Origin: Rehmannia glutinosa
Taxonomy: Eukaryota > Streptophyta > Magnoliopsida > Lamiales > Orobanchaceae
Assembly (NCBI GenBank): GCA_016081115.2
Contig: CM071930.1
Span: forward strand, 48,831,335-48,895,334
Reading direction: 5' to 3'
DNA: 64,000 nucleotides
Position numbers and translations under genes: made by a program. This document shows positions 34,944 to 47,297 of this stretch, piece by piece. Numbering within the stretch: position 1 is the first letter of the stretch; each line of letters opens with the position of its first letter. The notes under the pieces were generated by a model. The model did no database searches, had not been told where the DNA came from, and saw nothing but the letters and a program-made list of their open reading frames with translations.

Positions 34944-37900
34944 TCAACGCCTCGGCTGCTTCCTTCTTCTCTCATCCTCCTCAGCTCTCATTATATCTTC
35001 TTCAGCTCTTCTTATTTTTCTATTCTCTTCCTCCATCTTCTTTTTCTCATAGGCTCTTTTTGTTGAAAGGTTTTCTCTCCTCTGCCTTTCTTCCCTTTCA
35101 CGGTTGAGCCTTTCATTTTCTTCTTCTTGCCTCCTTCTGGCTTCTTCATTTCTCCTTTCCACTTCAATATTAGCAAGAGTATCTAGCCCAGCCCAGTAGT
35201 TTATCCCCTTCTTCTGCAGATCAACATACCGAACGTCTTTAGGTTTCAGTTGTGATGGAGTACCTCAGCCTCTTCCACCACTGCCAAACCTTGCCTTTCC
35301 TCTATGTGACTCAGCTCCTCCTCTTGGAGTGTACTGTACGGGTACCTTGGTAGTCTGCTAACTACTTGAACTCTGCTACCTTTCAGCTGATTTGCACAAA
35401 TCAAGTCCTTTCTCCCAATACAGATCCCACGCCTGAGGTAGAGTCATATTCCTGAAATATCCTTCTGCAGTTAGAGTTTGAAATTCCTCTAAGGATCTTG
35501 GCTCAAATCCTGCATCAGGCAATGTAAGATCATGAGGGGGTCTCACAGCTGGGGAATCTTTTAGTAGTCCGGTTGGGGGGCCATCAAACTTTGCCTTTAT
35601 GATCTCTATCCTTCCTTGCTGCCTTTCAGCTACCTCGTCAAACTCAACTTCAATGGCCTCTCGAGTTTTCGTTAAGGCCAAATCAAACTTCTCATCAACG
35701 AACAGATTTTGAGGCAGCTGACTAAAGATAGAAGCTGTAACTTCACCTTGCTAAGAGGTTTTAGCAATCATAATTTTCAAGGGTGGCGTCTTCATTTCAC
35801 TGCCTTCCCCCTTACTACTTGCTTCCCCCTGACTTCCACTTCTTTTCTTACTTCCTTCCCTACTTTCATTTTCCCTCTTTTTGGCATCATCACCAAGGGA
35901 TAGAGCCAGCTGAGGGAATACTCCTCCAAGGAGTAGATAAATCTTGTTATTGGTCATGTCCATCTTATCATGACTCTTGGAGTATGCTATTCTGAATTCC
36001 AATCACAGAGCCTTTATTTCAGCTGTTATTAGCTTCATCTCTGTTTGGTGCATCATAATCTCTGCACGCATGTTGGCTTCTATTTTCTGAAGTTCTTTCT
36101 TGTGTTGCGCCTTTAGCAAATTCATATCACTTTTGTGCGATTGATCCATTCTGAAAATGTGATCCCTCTGCCTCTGCTGAAATTTAGCATTTTCTGAGCT
36201 CTATATCACCATCTTGGCGAATAATGATTTGAAATAAGTGACCTGCTCATGCCTTAGTGCTTTTGTCTTCCCAATCCATTCCCTTATCCTTAGAACTGTG
36301 CCTCGGATGTCTCCTATGATATTTGCATCTCTGTTGTCTAGCCGTTGGTTGAGTGTTGTGAATCCTCTTTCCATGTTTTCAATTTCATTACATATGGCCT
36401 TTAAGGCTTTTCGGAAGTCGATTGCATCAGCAGACTGCTCTTCTGGCCACACAACATCAAAATCAAATCACATCGGCACCATTGTAGTTTCAGCAGAAGT
36501 TCCAAGTTCTTCAGCTGTGACTTAAACGTGGTACTTTGCAATTTTAGCAGTTGGCTCTGCTTCCAAGGGTACATGAGCCTCGAAAGGGAAGTAATCAACA
36601 AATAGATATTCTAGAAAAATAGGTATCTCCACATCCTCTGTTGTTGGAGCCTTACCCTTTTTCCTTCAACAATTCTTCAGCTCTTTGTCCCTCGGCTGTC
36701 TCAGTGTCATTGGCATTTTGTGCAGCTATTTTAGCCTGCGGAGATGAATGACCCTTAGCTCTCTTAATAGCTTCATTGGCATCAGTAGAGTCTTCCTTTT
36801 GAGTAGACTGTTCATCAGCTTACTTATCAGCATCATGGGAAGGTGATGGCACTATGGGAGGTGGGCCATCACCCAGTGTAAAATTGATAGGAGCGCTTTG
36901 TCGCTAGCTTGACTCCTTTCTGCCAGTGCCTCCTCAGCAGCTTGTCCTATAGTGATTTTTCAATTGGACTGGATTCATCTTTGTCGTCTATTCCCAAGAA
37001 CTCAACATCAATATTTTCTTGAGAGTCATGAAGAGCACTTATCTCTTCTTCTTCCATGAGTTCTTCCTGAGGGGCTGGCACATGTTCTTAACCTTTCTTA
37101 CCCAGAGAAGTCTCAATCTCCTCTGGGCCTTTTTTACCCTCAGCAGTCTCAACCGCTGACGGGCCTTGGGTCATCCCTATTGCAGTCTCAACTGCAGCAG
37201 GGTCTTCAACATATATCCCTTCAGTAAACTGAGCTGCTTTGGGGTCTTCAGTGGCATCCATTGAAGACTAAAATCCTTGGATTACACTTTCAGGGCCAAG
37301 AGTCTCAACTCCCGTGGCCTCACTTCCAATCTTTGCCTTGGCTGCAGCAGCAGCTTCATCGGCCTGCATGGCAACTGAGATTTCAGCTTAGACAGTCGAA
37401 ACTGTCTGAACCTCATCAACCCCACTTTGTTGTATAATTATAGTCTCAATTTCGCCTCCAAACTTCTCTTTGGTATTGTCTTCCACAGCCTCCTTTGACC
37501 TGACTGTGGTGGTTTGAGTTTTCCTCTCAGCTGGTGCACCAGCTAAGTCTCAAGCAGTGGGGTGACTCGAAACCTAAGACTCAACTTTGTTTCCTTTCTA
37601 GTGATCAACCGATGGGGAAGGTGTCTCAACACCTTCTTCAGGGATTGGCTTGGCTAAGGTGCCCTCTTCTCCTCCATCCTTAGCTTCATCGCCATTATTC
37701 CTGGTATTGTTATCCTCCGAGTGCACTGAGGAGGTGGTGGCATTAATCATCCTCACCATCTCCATAATGTCTGGGCTAGGAGTAATCATAACTGAAGAAG
37801 ACTCTCCTTGACCCATTCGCAATCTTTGCTCGTGCAGCTCTTTGGATTCTTTCAATGCTTGCCTCAGTTCAGCATTTTCCACTGCATCAGCAGGGTCTAT

Positions 37901-39643
37901 TTTTTCCACATTACTATCACTGATGGCTGACTGTTGGGCATGTTCTAGGAATTCTGTAAGGAAACAAGTGTGAGGTTTTAGAGATTCCTCAACAGCCTTT
38001 GCCTTGGCCTTATCCTTAGCTTTCTCCTCGTCCCTATTCTCATATAGAACAGTTGAGCAAAAATATGGGTCGAGTGCGGAACTAATAGAGATGTTCCCCA
38101 GAAAGCTTAGAAGCTCCTCTTCCTCTTCTATAAATTCAGGACTCTGGAATTGATGCCTGGCATAGCTTAACTTCCAGTGCCTCCAGATCCTTAGCCTCTC
38201 TTGGACATCAGGGTAGGCAGGGGATAACATTACAAGGTCATCGTCCTCCTCGTATAGGCTTAACGGGAGCCCTCTCCTCATCAATGGTTCTTGCATCAGT
38301 TTTAGGGGAGTTAACAGCTAACTCCTCAGATTGGTCAGTTGTGTCCACTTCTTTTTCTTCAAATGTCTCATGAACAGCTGTCTCTACCATACTCTGTAGA
38401 TCACTACCAGCACTCTCTTCGACTTCAGCCGTGTTCTCCTCACCACCTTTTGCTTGTTTAGACTGCTGCTCCTCTATATCAACAGTCTCCTTCATAGCTT
38501 CAATGCCAGACTCAGGTGGCTTTTCCAAAGTGGACTTCTTCATCAATCGCCTTCTTTTGGTTTTAACAAATGGAACCTCAAGTTCCACAACATCTGGTTC
38601 CTCACCTGTGAAAGTTGATTCTCCTAACTTCAATTTCTTTGTTGCAGCTGGCTTCCTTGGCACAGCTGTTTTCTTCTTCATGACTAGAGAAGGTGCAGGG
38701 GTATCTTTCTCAGTGTCGGTTGTTGGGGCAGGTGCTAGGTCTTCCACGGCTGTAGGGGCAGGGGCAGGCTTTGCTGTAGCAGCTTTCATCTTCTTCTGCA
38801 CAGGCTTTGGAGAATGAGCCTTTGCAGTTGCAGCAGTGTCCTTGGGGACTGGATCGGCTGACTCACATTCGCGGGTGTCAGCTCTTCTTGCATGGGCTTG
38901 CCTCTGAACAACTGAGAGGTTTGCCTTGAACATCTTCTTATTAACATGGAAGGGTTTCTCATTCCTGAGAGGAATACCCTTCACCTCCATCAAATGGCCA
39001 ATCACCAGGCCTTATCCCAGCAAACTGACGAATAGACCAACATCATTAATGGTCTTGTTCATCACATTCTAGCAGATTCTGTTGAAGATGAACTCAGCCC
39101 AATTCACCTTCTTCTCCTCCAAAATAGCAGCCATGACAGTCAGCTCCTCGGCAGCTGATTGAAACTGCCAAACTTCATGTCAATGTATTTGGCAATCACG
39201 TCCATTAGCTTGTGATAATCGTCCTTGATGAGTGACTTCTTAGCTGTGTAAACAGCCTTAGCAGCATACTCTGGCTTGGCAATCTCCTTCCACGCCACAA
39301 CCAAGTTTATGTCCTTTTCAGTGATTTCCTTCAATCCAAATGAAGGAATATGACAGTGAGCAGCCAAATCCGCAGCAGTTATTATAATGTTGTTGTTGTG
39401 GACAGAAGAACGGATTTCTCCGTCATGAACCTCAACGCTCGCGTAGAACATAGCCACCTAATCAAGGTAGGTGTGCGAAAACTCCATCATGAGAAATCCC
39501 TTTAGGCCGGATTTCTCCAACTTCTCATCGGTCTTCTTGGAAAGGGCCTTGTCAACACCTTGCTTCACCAAATCGTCAAAATCCACCGTCAAACCCAAGT
39601 GAATCTTCCCAGCCATCTTCACGAAAATGGATGTTGGAGCCAT
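34944..39643 (-). pseudogene. Element H long 3' ORF (env position), broken
   Basis: About 1,560 codons from MAPTSIFVKMAG (ATG at 39643) to KQPRR near 34944. The N-terminal globular part FYASVEVHDGEIRSSVHNN, IIITAADLAAHCHIPSFGL and KVNWAEFIFNRI resembles the putative plant transposon protein domain also seen in element B. Then an Ala/Pro/Lys-rich basic region (about 38400-38950), an acidic middle with VETA repeats (about 37100-37330), a predicted helical part (about 36030-36450), and a C-terminal Arg/Glu coiled coil (34944-35162: ERRNEEARRRQEEENERL). Stops: TAG near 39458, TAG near 39070, TAA near 39018, TGA near 36003 and others; a frameshift near 38270. The arrangement recalls the second ORF of SIRE1-type elements. 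Function unknown. Confidence 0.75.
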
Positions 39644-39780
39644 TTCAGAGATAGGAACTTGGAAACTTGAACGAAGTACAAACTAGGGTTTTTGCTTGGT
39701 TTGCACAGAAAGTCTTGCCTTTGCTTTGAGAGAGATGAGTGTAAAGTGAGGAGAGAGAAAATGAAATTAGAGTATATATG
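39644..39780 (-). promoter_or_regulatory. Promoter-like region ahead of the element H 3' ORF
   Basis: Minus strand: CATATATACT (39771-39780) is TATA-like, followed by a pyrimidine-rich TTTCTCTCCTCACTTTACAC and CATCTCTCTC, then a leader with AAACCCTAG and the ATG at 39643 about 130 bases from the TATA. This looks like a plant core promoter with a Y-patch. Inferred from sequence only. Confidence 0.5.
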
Positions 39781-40201
39781 GGATGTGAGGGGATATGTTT
39801 TAGAATTCAAAAAGTTTGATCACGATCAATGGTCAAGATTAAAAGCTTGAAACCGCATTAATTTTCCCGCACTAAATGTAGTAGCATTTATATCCAATCA
39901 TAGGCTAAACGGGTACAAGTTTTTTACTGACACCATATTACTGCTGATGTCATGCCCAAAAATACTCCCGCTCGCAGAAAACGACTGTGCTTTGTCACTT
40001 AGCTCTTAAATAATTCAGCTATCTTCCAAAAGTGACTTAACTCTGCTTTTTTCTTCGCATATTGATCACTCGATTATCCAGCTAACTCAATACAGCTGAC
40101 TTGCCGTCTTGACTGTTTCACTTGGCTAAAAAATAAAACTTGGTTGATTTTTAATTCTCTCTTCTTTAACTCTGCTGATTGAGTCTTCTGATCCTCCTAA
40201 C
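39781..40201 (-). other. Element H spacer between pol and 3' ORF
   Basis: No gene seen. It holds AACTCAGCTG/AGCTGA-type words like those in the LTRs and ends at the promoter-like region. Confidence 0.5.
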
Positions 40202-43200
40202 TCAACTCAATCAATCCTAGCTCATTTTGAAGCTCTTCAAATCTTGATTCACATAATGGCTTAGTGAACATATCAGCTAACTACTTATCAGTTGATATGT
40301 ATTCCAAAGTAATGTCTTTCTTGTCAACATGATCTCTTATGAAAAGATATCTGACATCAATGTGCGTGGTTCTTGAATGCAATACTGGGTTTTGGGTTAT
40401 TGCAATAGCACTTGTGCTATCACACATAATTGGAATATCATTTTCTTCTATAGCATGGTCTCTCAGTTGTTGCCTCGTCCATAATACTTGGGCATAACAG
40501 CTGCCTGCAACTATGTACTCTGCTTCAGTTGTGGATGTACATATTGAATTTTATTTCTTACTGAACCAAGAAACTAATCTATTTTCCAGCATTTGACAGG
40601 TACCTGATGTACTCTTCCTGTCAACTCTACATCTAGCATAGTCTGAGTCTGAGTAACCAACTAGCTTGAATCCTCCATCCTTTGGATACCATAAGCCAAC
40701 TTATTGGCATCCATTTAAATACCTTAGGATTCTCTTGGTTGCAGTCATATGACTCTCTTTTGGTGCAGATTGAAATCTAGCACATACACCTACATCAAAG
40801 GTGATGTTTGACCTACTTGCTGTCAAATAGAGCAATGATCCAATAAGGGCTCTATATCTGGTTTGATCTACAGCTTTGCCATCTGCATCCATATCCATTT
40901 TGATTGGTGTATTCATGGGAATCTTCACAGATGACTTGTCTTCCATACCAAATTTCTTCATTAAATTTTTGGTATATTTGGTTTGACTTATGAAGGTTCC
41001 ATCCTTAATTTGTTTGACTTGAAGACCTAGGAAGAAAGTCAGCTCTCCCATCATACTCATTTCAAACTTCCCTTGCATGAGATTTGAAAACTTGTCACAC
41101 AACTCTTTGTTTGTGGATCCAAAGATGATATCATCTACATAAATTTAAACAAGCAATATACTCTCTCCATCTTGAATTCTGAAGAGTGTCCTATCAACCT
41201 TGCCTTTGGTGAATCCATTGTCAATGAGAAACTGAGACGATGTGTCATACCAGGCTCTTGGTGCTTGTTTAAATCCATACAATGCTTTCTTGAGCTTGTA
41301 GACTTTATCTCCGATATTTTTCTGCTCAAAACCTGGAGGTTGCTCCACATAGACTTCTTCTTCCCAAAGTCCATTCAAAAATGCACTCTTCACATCCATT
41401 TGATACACAGTAAAGTTCTTGTGTGCAACATAAGCAAGAAACATCCTAATTGCTTCCAATCTAGCAATAGGAGCAAATGTTCCATCAAAATCTATACCTT
41501 CCTCTTAGCAATACCCTTTGGCTACCAATCTTGCTTTGTTTCTTACTATAGATCCCTCTTCATTCATCTTGTTTCTAAATACCCACTTAGTATCAATAAC
41601 ATTTTGGTGGGTAGGCCTTTGAACTAATTCCCAAAATTTGTTTCTTTCAAACTGATTTAGCTCTTCCTACATAGCTAGAATCCAATGTGTGTCGTCCAAC
41701 GTGTGTGGCACATCTTTAGGCTCTATCTGGGAAATGAAACAAGTAAACTTAGCTTCATGTTGAGTTCTGGATCTGGTTCTTACTCCATCTCTAACATTTC
41801 CAATGATTAACTCAGGTGGATGGTCTCTCAGCCATCTCACATCTGGTTGGAGTAAGTCTGTTGGATTCAGTCGTCTCGCAGCTAAGTTGTCTTGAACAGC
41901 TTCCTCATCATCATTATTCAGTTGCAGACCTTCCAGCTTTCTCTGAGATTTGGCCATCTCATCTTCATCAGGGTTGAATGCTCTTACATCTGCTTCAACA
42001 TACGGACTCTTCTATTTAATTGGTTGATTCCTCTTTTCAACTAACTCATCTATGTCTTCTCCATTAACATTAGGTTCATCAAAAACCAAATGGATAGACT
42101 CTTCTGTAACTATAGTCCTTTTGTTCAGCACTCTATAAGCTTTACTCTCAGCTGAGTATCCCAAAAAGATACCTTCATCAGCTTTAGCATCAAAAGCTTT
42201 TAAGTTGTCCTTGTCATTGTTGTGGATGAAGTACTTACATCCAAAGATTTGAAAATATAAAACATTTGGCTTCCTCCTTGTCCAAATTTCGTAGGGAGTT
42301 TTAGACAACTACATGTTAATCATACACCTATTCTGAATGTAGCAAGCAGTATTAATGGCTTCAGCCTAAAATCTCTTAGGCAACCAGCTTCAACTATTAT
42401 GGTCCTCGCAGCTTCCTTGAGAGTTCTATTACTTCTTTCGCTACTCCATTATGTTGTGGAGTTCTTGCAGCTGACAACTCATGGGCAATGTCATTCTCAA
42501 TACAATACTGAGTTATAATCCCATTGACAAACTTAGTTCCCCTGTCAGACCTTATCTTTATAATGGTTCGAGTCTTTTCATTTTGAACTCTTCTCATCAG
42601 CTGAGGCAATTTCTGCAAGGTTTTCTTCTTTTTACACATAAATATTGTCCAAGTGTATCTTGAATAATCATCCACCACCACTAAGGTGTATTTCTTTCCA
42701 ATCGATACTAGCTGGTTCAACAGGACCAAATAAATCCATATGCAATAAATGTAATATCCTGGTTAAAGAAAAACTTGGCTTGTCCTTGAAAGATGATTTG
42801 GTTTGCATTCCCATCTGGCATGCATCACAAATGCTTTCCTTCTTGTATACTGAGTCAGGAAATCCTTATACAAGACCACTCCTTGCAAGCTTGTTGGTTT
42901 TCTTGAAATTTAGGTGACTCGGCTTCTTGTGTCACATCCAACTTGATTTTGTACTCTTTGCTAGCAGACATGTGCTTAGTGTAGCAATTGACCAATCCAC
43001 TACATACATGTTCTTCTGCCTTGATCCTTGAAGCACAATTTCATTTATTTCAGTATCATTGATCTGGCATATACCGATGTTGAATCCAACATTGTAGCAT
43101 TTGTCACAGAGTTGGCTGATAGGCCTTCAACATATGTTATATCTGTGATCTCTAGTCCATTTTTCTTGATGGATCTTGTGCCTTTGATTTCCCATGGAGC

Positions 43201-43341
43201 TTCATTTCCTCCAAATATGACTTTAGCACCTTTGATTTCCTTGAACTTTGACAAATTTCTCTTGTTCCCCATCATATGTCTGGAACAGCCATTATCCATG
43301 TACCAGGTTCCTTGGCACTCAGTTGTTCTTTGAACCTGCAA
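40202..43341 (-). pseudogene. Element H pol: protease, integrase, RT, RNase H (broken)
   Basis: Minus strand. Protease: TWYMDNGCSRHMMGNK (about 43270-43310), where DSG has become DNG. Integrase: LVVVDDYSRYTW and KIRSDRGTKFVNG carry the two Asp; the third box is TPQHNGVAKE with a disturbed Glu (about 42430-42690). TPYEIWTRRKPN and FLGYSAESKAYRV follow. RT: YQMDVKSAFLNG, ALYGFKQAPRAWYD and IYVDDIIFGS (active site, about 41110-41140). RNase H: LVGYSDSDY, TTEAEYIVAGS and THIDVRYLFIRDHV, ending at a TGA at 40202-40204 after LADMFTKPL. Internal stops include one near 42009 and TAG near 40245-40700. The best preserved pol in the window apart from element B. Confidence 0.9.
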
Positions 43342-45685
43342 TCAAGGAAATTAGTTTTTAGGTACTCGTACTTGCCTGGGTCCTAAGTGGTTAGTGTTAT
43401 AAGGTGTTCCAACCAACCTATAGCTAGATGATCTTACTCTAAGAGGTTGCCACCTATCAGTTCCATAATCAAAATGCACATTAGCAAATTGCTTGGGGAT
43501 ACAAGGCTCATATAGCTGTCTCCTTTATCTGTATGCTTGTGTGTGTGCTTGAGTATTCGCTTTCTTGGGGTGATAGTGGAACTTCTGTGCATATTGAGTT
43601 TTGTGCTTGGGTGCATATGTGTATGACTATAGCTTTTATGCCTTGGGAATGACCTATGATAAGGTTGAGGTCTTTGCCACTTAGGTTTATATCCCATTGG
43701 TCTTAGCTGATATCTCATTTGGTTATTCCAATCAGCTTGGCTAGGGCAGTTTCTACCATTCCCATCATGTGATTTTCTTTTGTGGAAATCTCTGGGGCTT
43801 TTGGTAGCTCTGTTTAGACTTTACAGAGTATTTCTTGTTTGGAGTCTGTTGATGGACTCTTCTGAATTTGGTTGCAGTTGTCCTATCAGCATACTCAGCT
43901 GGCTTCTTGCCTTTTCCCTTGTATCCAGGGTCAGCATGGCTGTGATTGTATTTTTGAGTGGGTTTTGGTGCAACATATGGTGCTTTGGATTTTTGGACTC
44001 CCTCACTGCTTAAGGATCCTTTCTCCAAGTCACTCTAGGGACTTGGGCATGCACAAAGAAATTGAATCCAATGTCTGTCTTGTTACCACTTTCTTTTTCA
44101 ATCATTATAAGCTCATCCAATGATTTGGATGCCTTAGTGAATGATGCAATCACATTTTTAAGATCGTTTTCCCTCTTTTTCTGTAGCAGCTAAGTCTGCT
44201 TGAGTCTTGACAATTTCAGCCTTCAACTTTGTGTTCTCATCAGCTATTTGACTTAGAGTACTTGGGTCTTTAGTCAGATGTGAGTTTTGGCATTTAAGTT
44301 GGTCGTTTTCCTCATTTAGGAGTGTGTGAGAGGTTTTTATGTGTTCAAAATCTTTCATCATTTTGCCAATAGAATCATAAAGTTATGTGGGTGATGAAGT
44401 GTTTTTGCCTCATCTTCTTGATCTTTGGAGTCTTGTTCTTTGGCCATGAGGCATATCAAAGCCTCTTCCTCTTTATCACTGGGGTAGTAAGCTTCACTAC
44501 TATTTGACTCTGCTGGTTCCTTGCATTTGGTTGTTTTAGCAATCTCCGCAGCCAACATGGCTTTCTTCTTTTCTTGTCTTCTTTTCTTGTCTTCTTTTCT
44601 TATCTTCTTTCCCTGAAGACTTTTCTTTCATCTTCGTTTCTATACTTGTTGACTGATGGATAAGGATCCAACAAAGAAAGTGTCCTGGTTGCTGTAATTC
44701 CAAACAGGTTCTCGCTCTCTGCAAGTTAGCTCTTTCGGCTCTCGGTTATCGGCTCTACGATACTCAGTTCTTTGATGTTCAGCTCTCTTAGGTGGTTTAT
44801 CCTCCCTTACTTTGGAGGGTGCTGAGTGTCTTCTTAATGATTCACCCTTTTTCTTTTGTAGTTCTTATTAAAGAACTTATTGAATCTTTTTACCATCAGG
44901 GCAATCTCTTCTTGGTCTAAGGTTTCCTTAGATTCAACTCTCTTTGCTTCACCAGCCATGAGTGCAGCTGTCTTGGGTACATCTGTCTTTTCTTGTTCTT
45001 TCTTTCTTAGCTCAAACTCATAGGCCTCAAGATCATAAAACAATTCATGGTTTGATGTCTTGGTGAGATCCATGGAATGTCTCAGGGGCCATGACCTTCA
45101 TTTCCCACTCAGCTGGGAGAGACCTCAGGATTTTCATACACATCTCCTTCTATGTATATTCTTTCCCTAGAGCTGAAAGTTCATTGGTGTCTCTGTGAAT
45201 CTGGCATCCAGCTGATCCAGATTTTCACCTGCAATCATTTTAAAATTTTCAAACTTTTGGACTGCAACATTTAATTTATTTTCTTTGATTTGATCAGACC
45301 CTTCAAAAATCAAAGTGAGTTTTTCCCAAATCTATTTGGTTGTTTTACAAGATTTAACTTTATTAAACATAGCCTTATCAAGAGTTTTATAAAGTATATC
45401 CTTGGCAATATTGTCAAGGTTGTATCTCTTTCGATCATCATTTGACTACTCGCAGCGTTGTTATTCCACCATGGTAGGTGTAGGTTCTGCAGGTGCAACA
45501 TCTTCTCCTTCAGCAGGAGTTGCCCTTCTTACAATAGTGTTGACCTTTAAGATTTGTAGTGGCCCATCCTCAATCACTAGCCACATCTCATCATGCAGGG
45601 CTAACAGATGAGCATGCATACGAATTTTCCAATCATCAAACTCTTCCACAGTAAACATTGGAATGCGAGTTAGATTTGCTTCCAT
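43342..45685 (-). pseudogene. Element H gag (UBN2 type), broken
   Basis: ATG at 45685: MEANLTRIPMFTVEEFDDWK, IRMHAHLLALHDEMWLVIED. RYNLDNIAKDILYKTLDKAM and a Ser/Lys-rich region follow. Further frames hold KRFNKFFNKNYKR (about 44850-44900, a nucleocapsid-flanking segment), Lys/Glu-rich linkers (about 44540-44640) and heptad-like MKDFEHIKTSHTLLNEENDQL (about 44300-44361). Frameshifts near 45300, 44830, 44540 and 44160. Same plan as element A gag. Confidence 0.85.
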
Positions 45686-45795
45686 GATAATAACTTGCTT
45701 TTGAAATAAAAGCTTTTAAAAATTCAAGTGTTGATTCTTTGAAAAAGAATGAGATCTAGTTAAGTAACCAGTGCGGAAGGCTCAATGAACTAACC

Positions 45796-45807
45796 GCTTT
45801 GATACTA
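45796..45807 (-). other. Element H primer binding site, decayed
   Basis: Minus-strand TAGTATCAAAGC differs from TGGTATCAGAGC at two positions, both G to A, in keeping with cytosine deamination on the other strand. Confidence 0.7.
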
Positions 45808-45809
45808 CT

Positions 45810-47292
45810 TATCGGGCCCAAAGGGTGATGTGCAAGGTTTAGAGGGGGTGAATAAACCTTACCAACTTTTCTCATTTTAGTCCTTTTAAAATATATTCAG
45901 AGTTAACACAAATCAGTTAAGTTCTTGAGGGACAGCTAGTTGGCTTACACAACAAAGTTATCCACTCAATAGACTCGACTGATCTGTTGATTGTATAACT
46001 TAGTTGTTTTCAGCTAACACTTAGAAATTCAGTGGATTTGGTTTTGTCAGCGGAAGACTCTTCACCCTTATGATTTTTAAGCATGTTTTTCAACACTTAT
46101 TTTAGCAATGGTTATTATCAGCAGACTTAAGCAAGTTTAACCTTATCAGCAGATATAAAATAAAGCAAGTAATAGAGTGTGCTGAAAAGTAAATAGACAC
46201 AAGCAGTTTATAGTGGTTCGAGGTTAGGGTAATTTCTCTAGTCCACTCTTCTCCAACTCCTAGAGAAATCGCTAAGTAACTTAAGCTTGGTTACAAAGCA
46301 GTTATCAGTCCGAGACAACTTTGATCACACAGCCTGTTGCTTCTGGGACTCAGCTTCTTCACAAGACAGCTTGTCCTGTTACTTCAGCCTCCTTCAAACC
46401 CTTGGACTTGATCACTTAGCCCTCCAACAGGTTCAAAGCACCAGTTCAAACTAGAGCCTCACTACTTCTCCTTCAACCTTGGAAAGTAGACCCATTTGTT
46501 CTTGAAAACAATTTTCCTCTTCAACTGATGAAGTAATATTTCCTTCACTGAGTGTGTTGGATTGAATTCCTTTGATGTTAGGCTTGAAAATTTCTTTGAA
46601 AAGCTTGAGAGATATTTGCAGGTTATTGCTTGATTGCTTGTATGCTTGTATTGAACTTGGTAACCTTCTCTCACTTGATTCCTCATCATTTTATTGTGTA
46701 TATTTGAAAATATGTCCGTTGAAGAGATAAACATTATTTTCAAATCAAACTCATAGGTTGTTGGCTTGGCTTGTCATGCAGCATTGATGTAGATCGTACC
46801 ATGAACTAATTCCTTTGTAGCCTTTCCTTTGTCTCTGCAAGTTTTTAGGTACATCACATTGGTTCCTTATTTTTTGCACTCTTTCAAAGAAAATGACTTT
46901 ATTCTTTGTGACTGACACATGTCTATTTCCAGCAAAACCTTGACTTGTCTTGACAACAGATCTCTCTTTCAGTTTTCTTCAAGTCTTGTCTGCTATATAC
47001 CTTTTTGACATTCGATTCCAATTATTTTGGAATGACTTATTGTCGGTCACCGACCGAGACAGACTTTTCTATCACTTGTCGAGTCTCTTCTCACTTCACT
47101 TCACACTGGACACACAGTTGAGTCTTCACTTCCATCTTCAGTCGAGTCTTGTAATTTTCAACTTAGCTGACTTCAACTCAGCTTATACAGCCCTATCTAT
47201 TATAAGTTGAATTATACAGAAAATGGGGTGTCAACTTCCTGATCTAAGTTTTACATGGTATCATCAAAATCTATACATAAATTTTCCCAACA
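45810..47292 (-). repeat. Element H 5' LTR
   Basis: 1483 bases, plus-strand TATCGGGCCCAAAGGG to TTTTCCCAACA. The TATA box seen in the other LTR is changed here (CAATAAAATG at about 46690-46700). Confidence 0.93.
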
Positions 47293-47297
47293 TATGT

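Larger units (their letters stand above)
33198..47292 (-). mobile_element. Element H: 14.1-kb SIRE-like Copia retrotransposon with very long 3' ORF
   Basis: LTRs 33198-34665 and 45810-47292, flanked by a perfect 5-bp duplication TATGT (33193-33197 and 47293-47297). Minus-strand order: 5' LTR, PBS, gag, PR, INT, RT, RNase H, spacer with a promoter-like region, long 3' ORF, PPT, 3' LTR. Both LTRs start TAT rather than TGT, which breaks the usual TG end. Same family as element A. Inserted into the leader of element G. Confidence 0.93.

Noticed and set aside
38431..38817. Plus-strand 128-residue Phe/Val-rich frame
   Set aside because: Antisense shadow of the Ala/Pro/Lys-rich part of the element H 3' ORF.
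34944..39643. Envelope protein of a retrovirus-like element
   Set aside because: Position fits, but I see no convincing signal peptide, cleavage site or transmembrane anchor; the N-terminal part looks like the plant transposon protein domain and the C-terminus is a coiled coil. I kept a neutral name.
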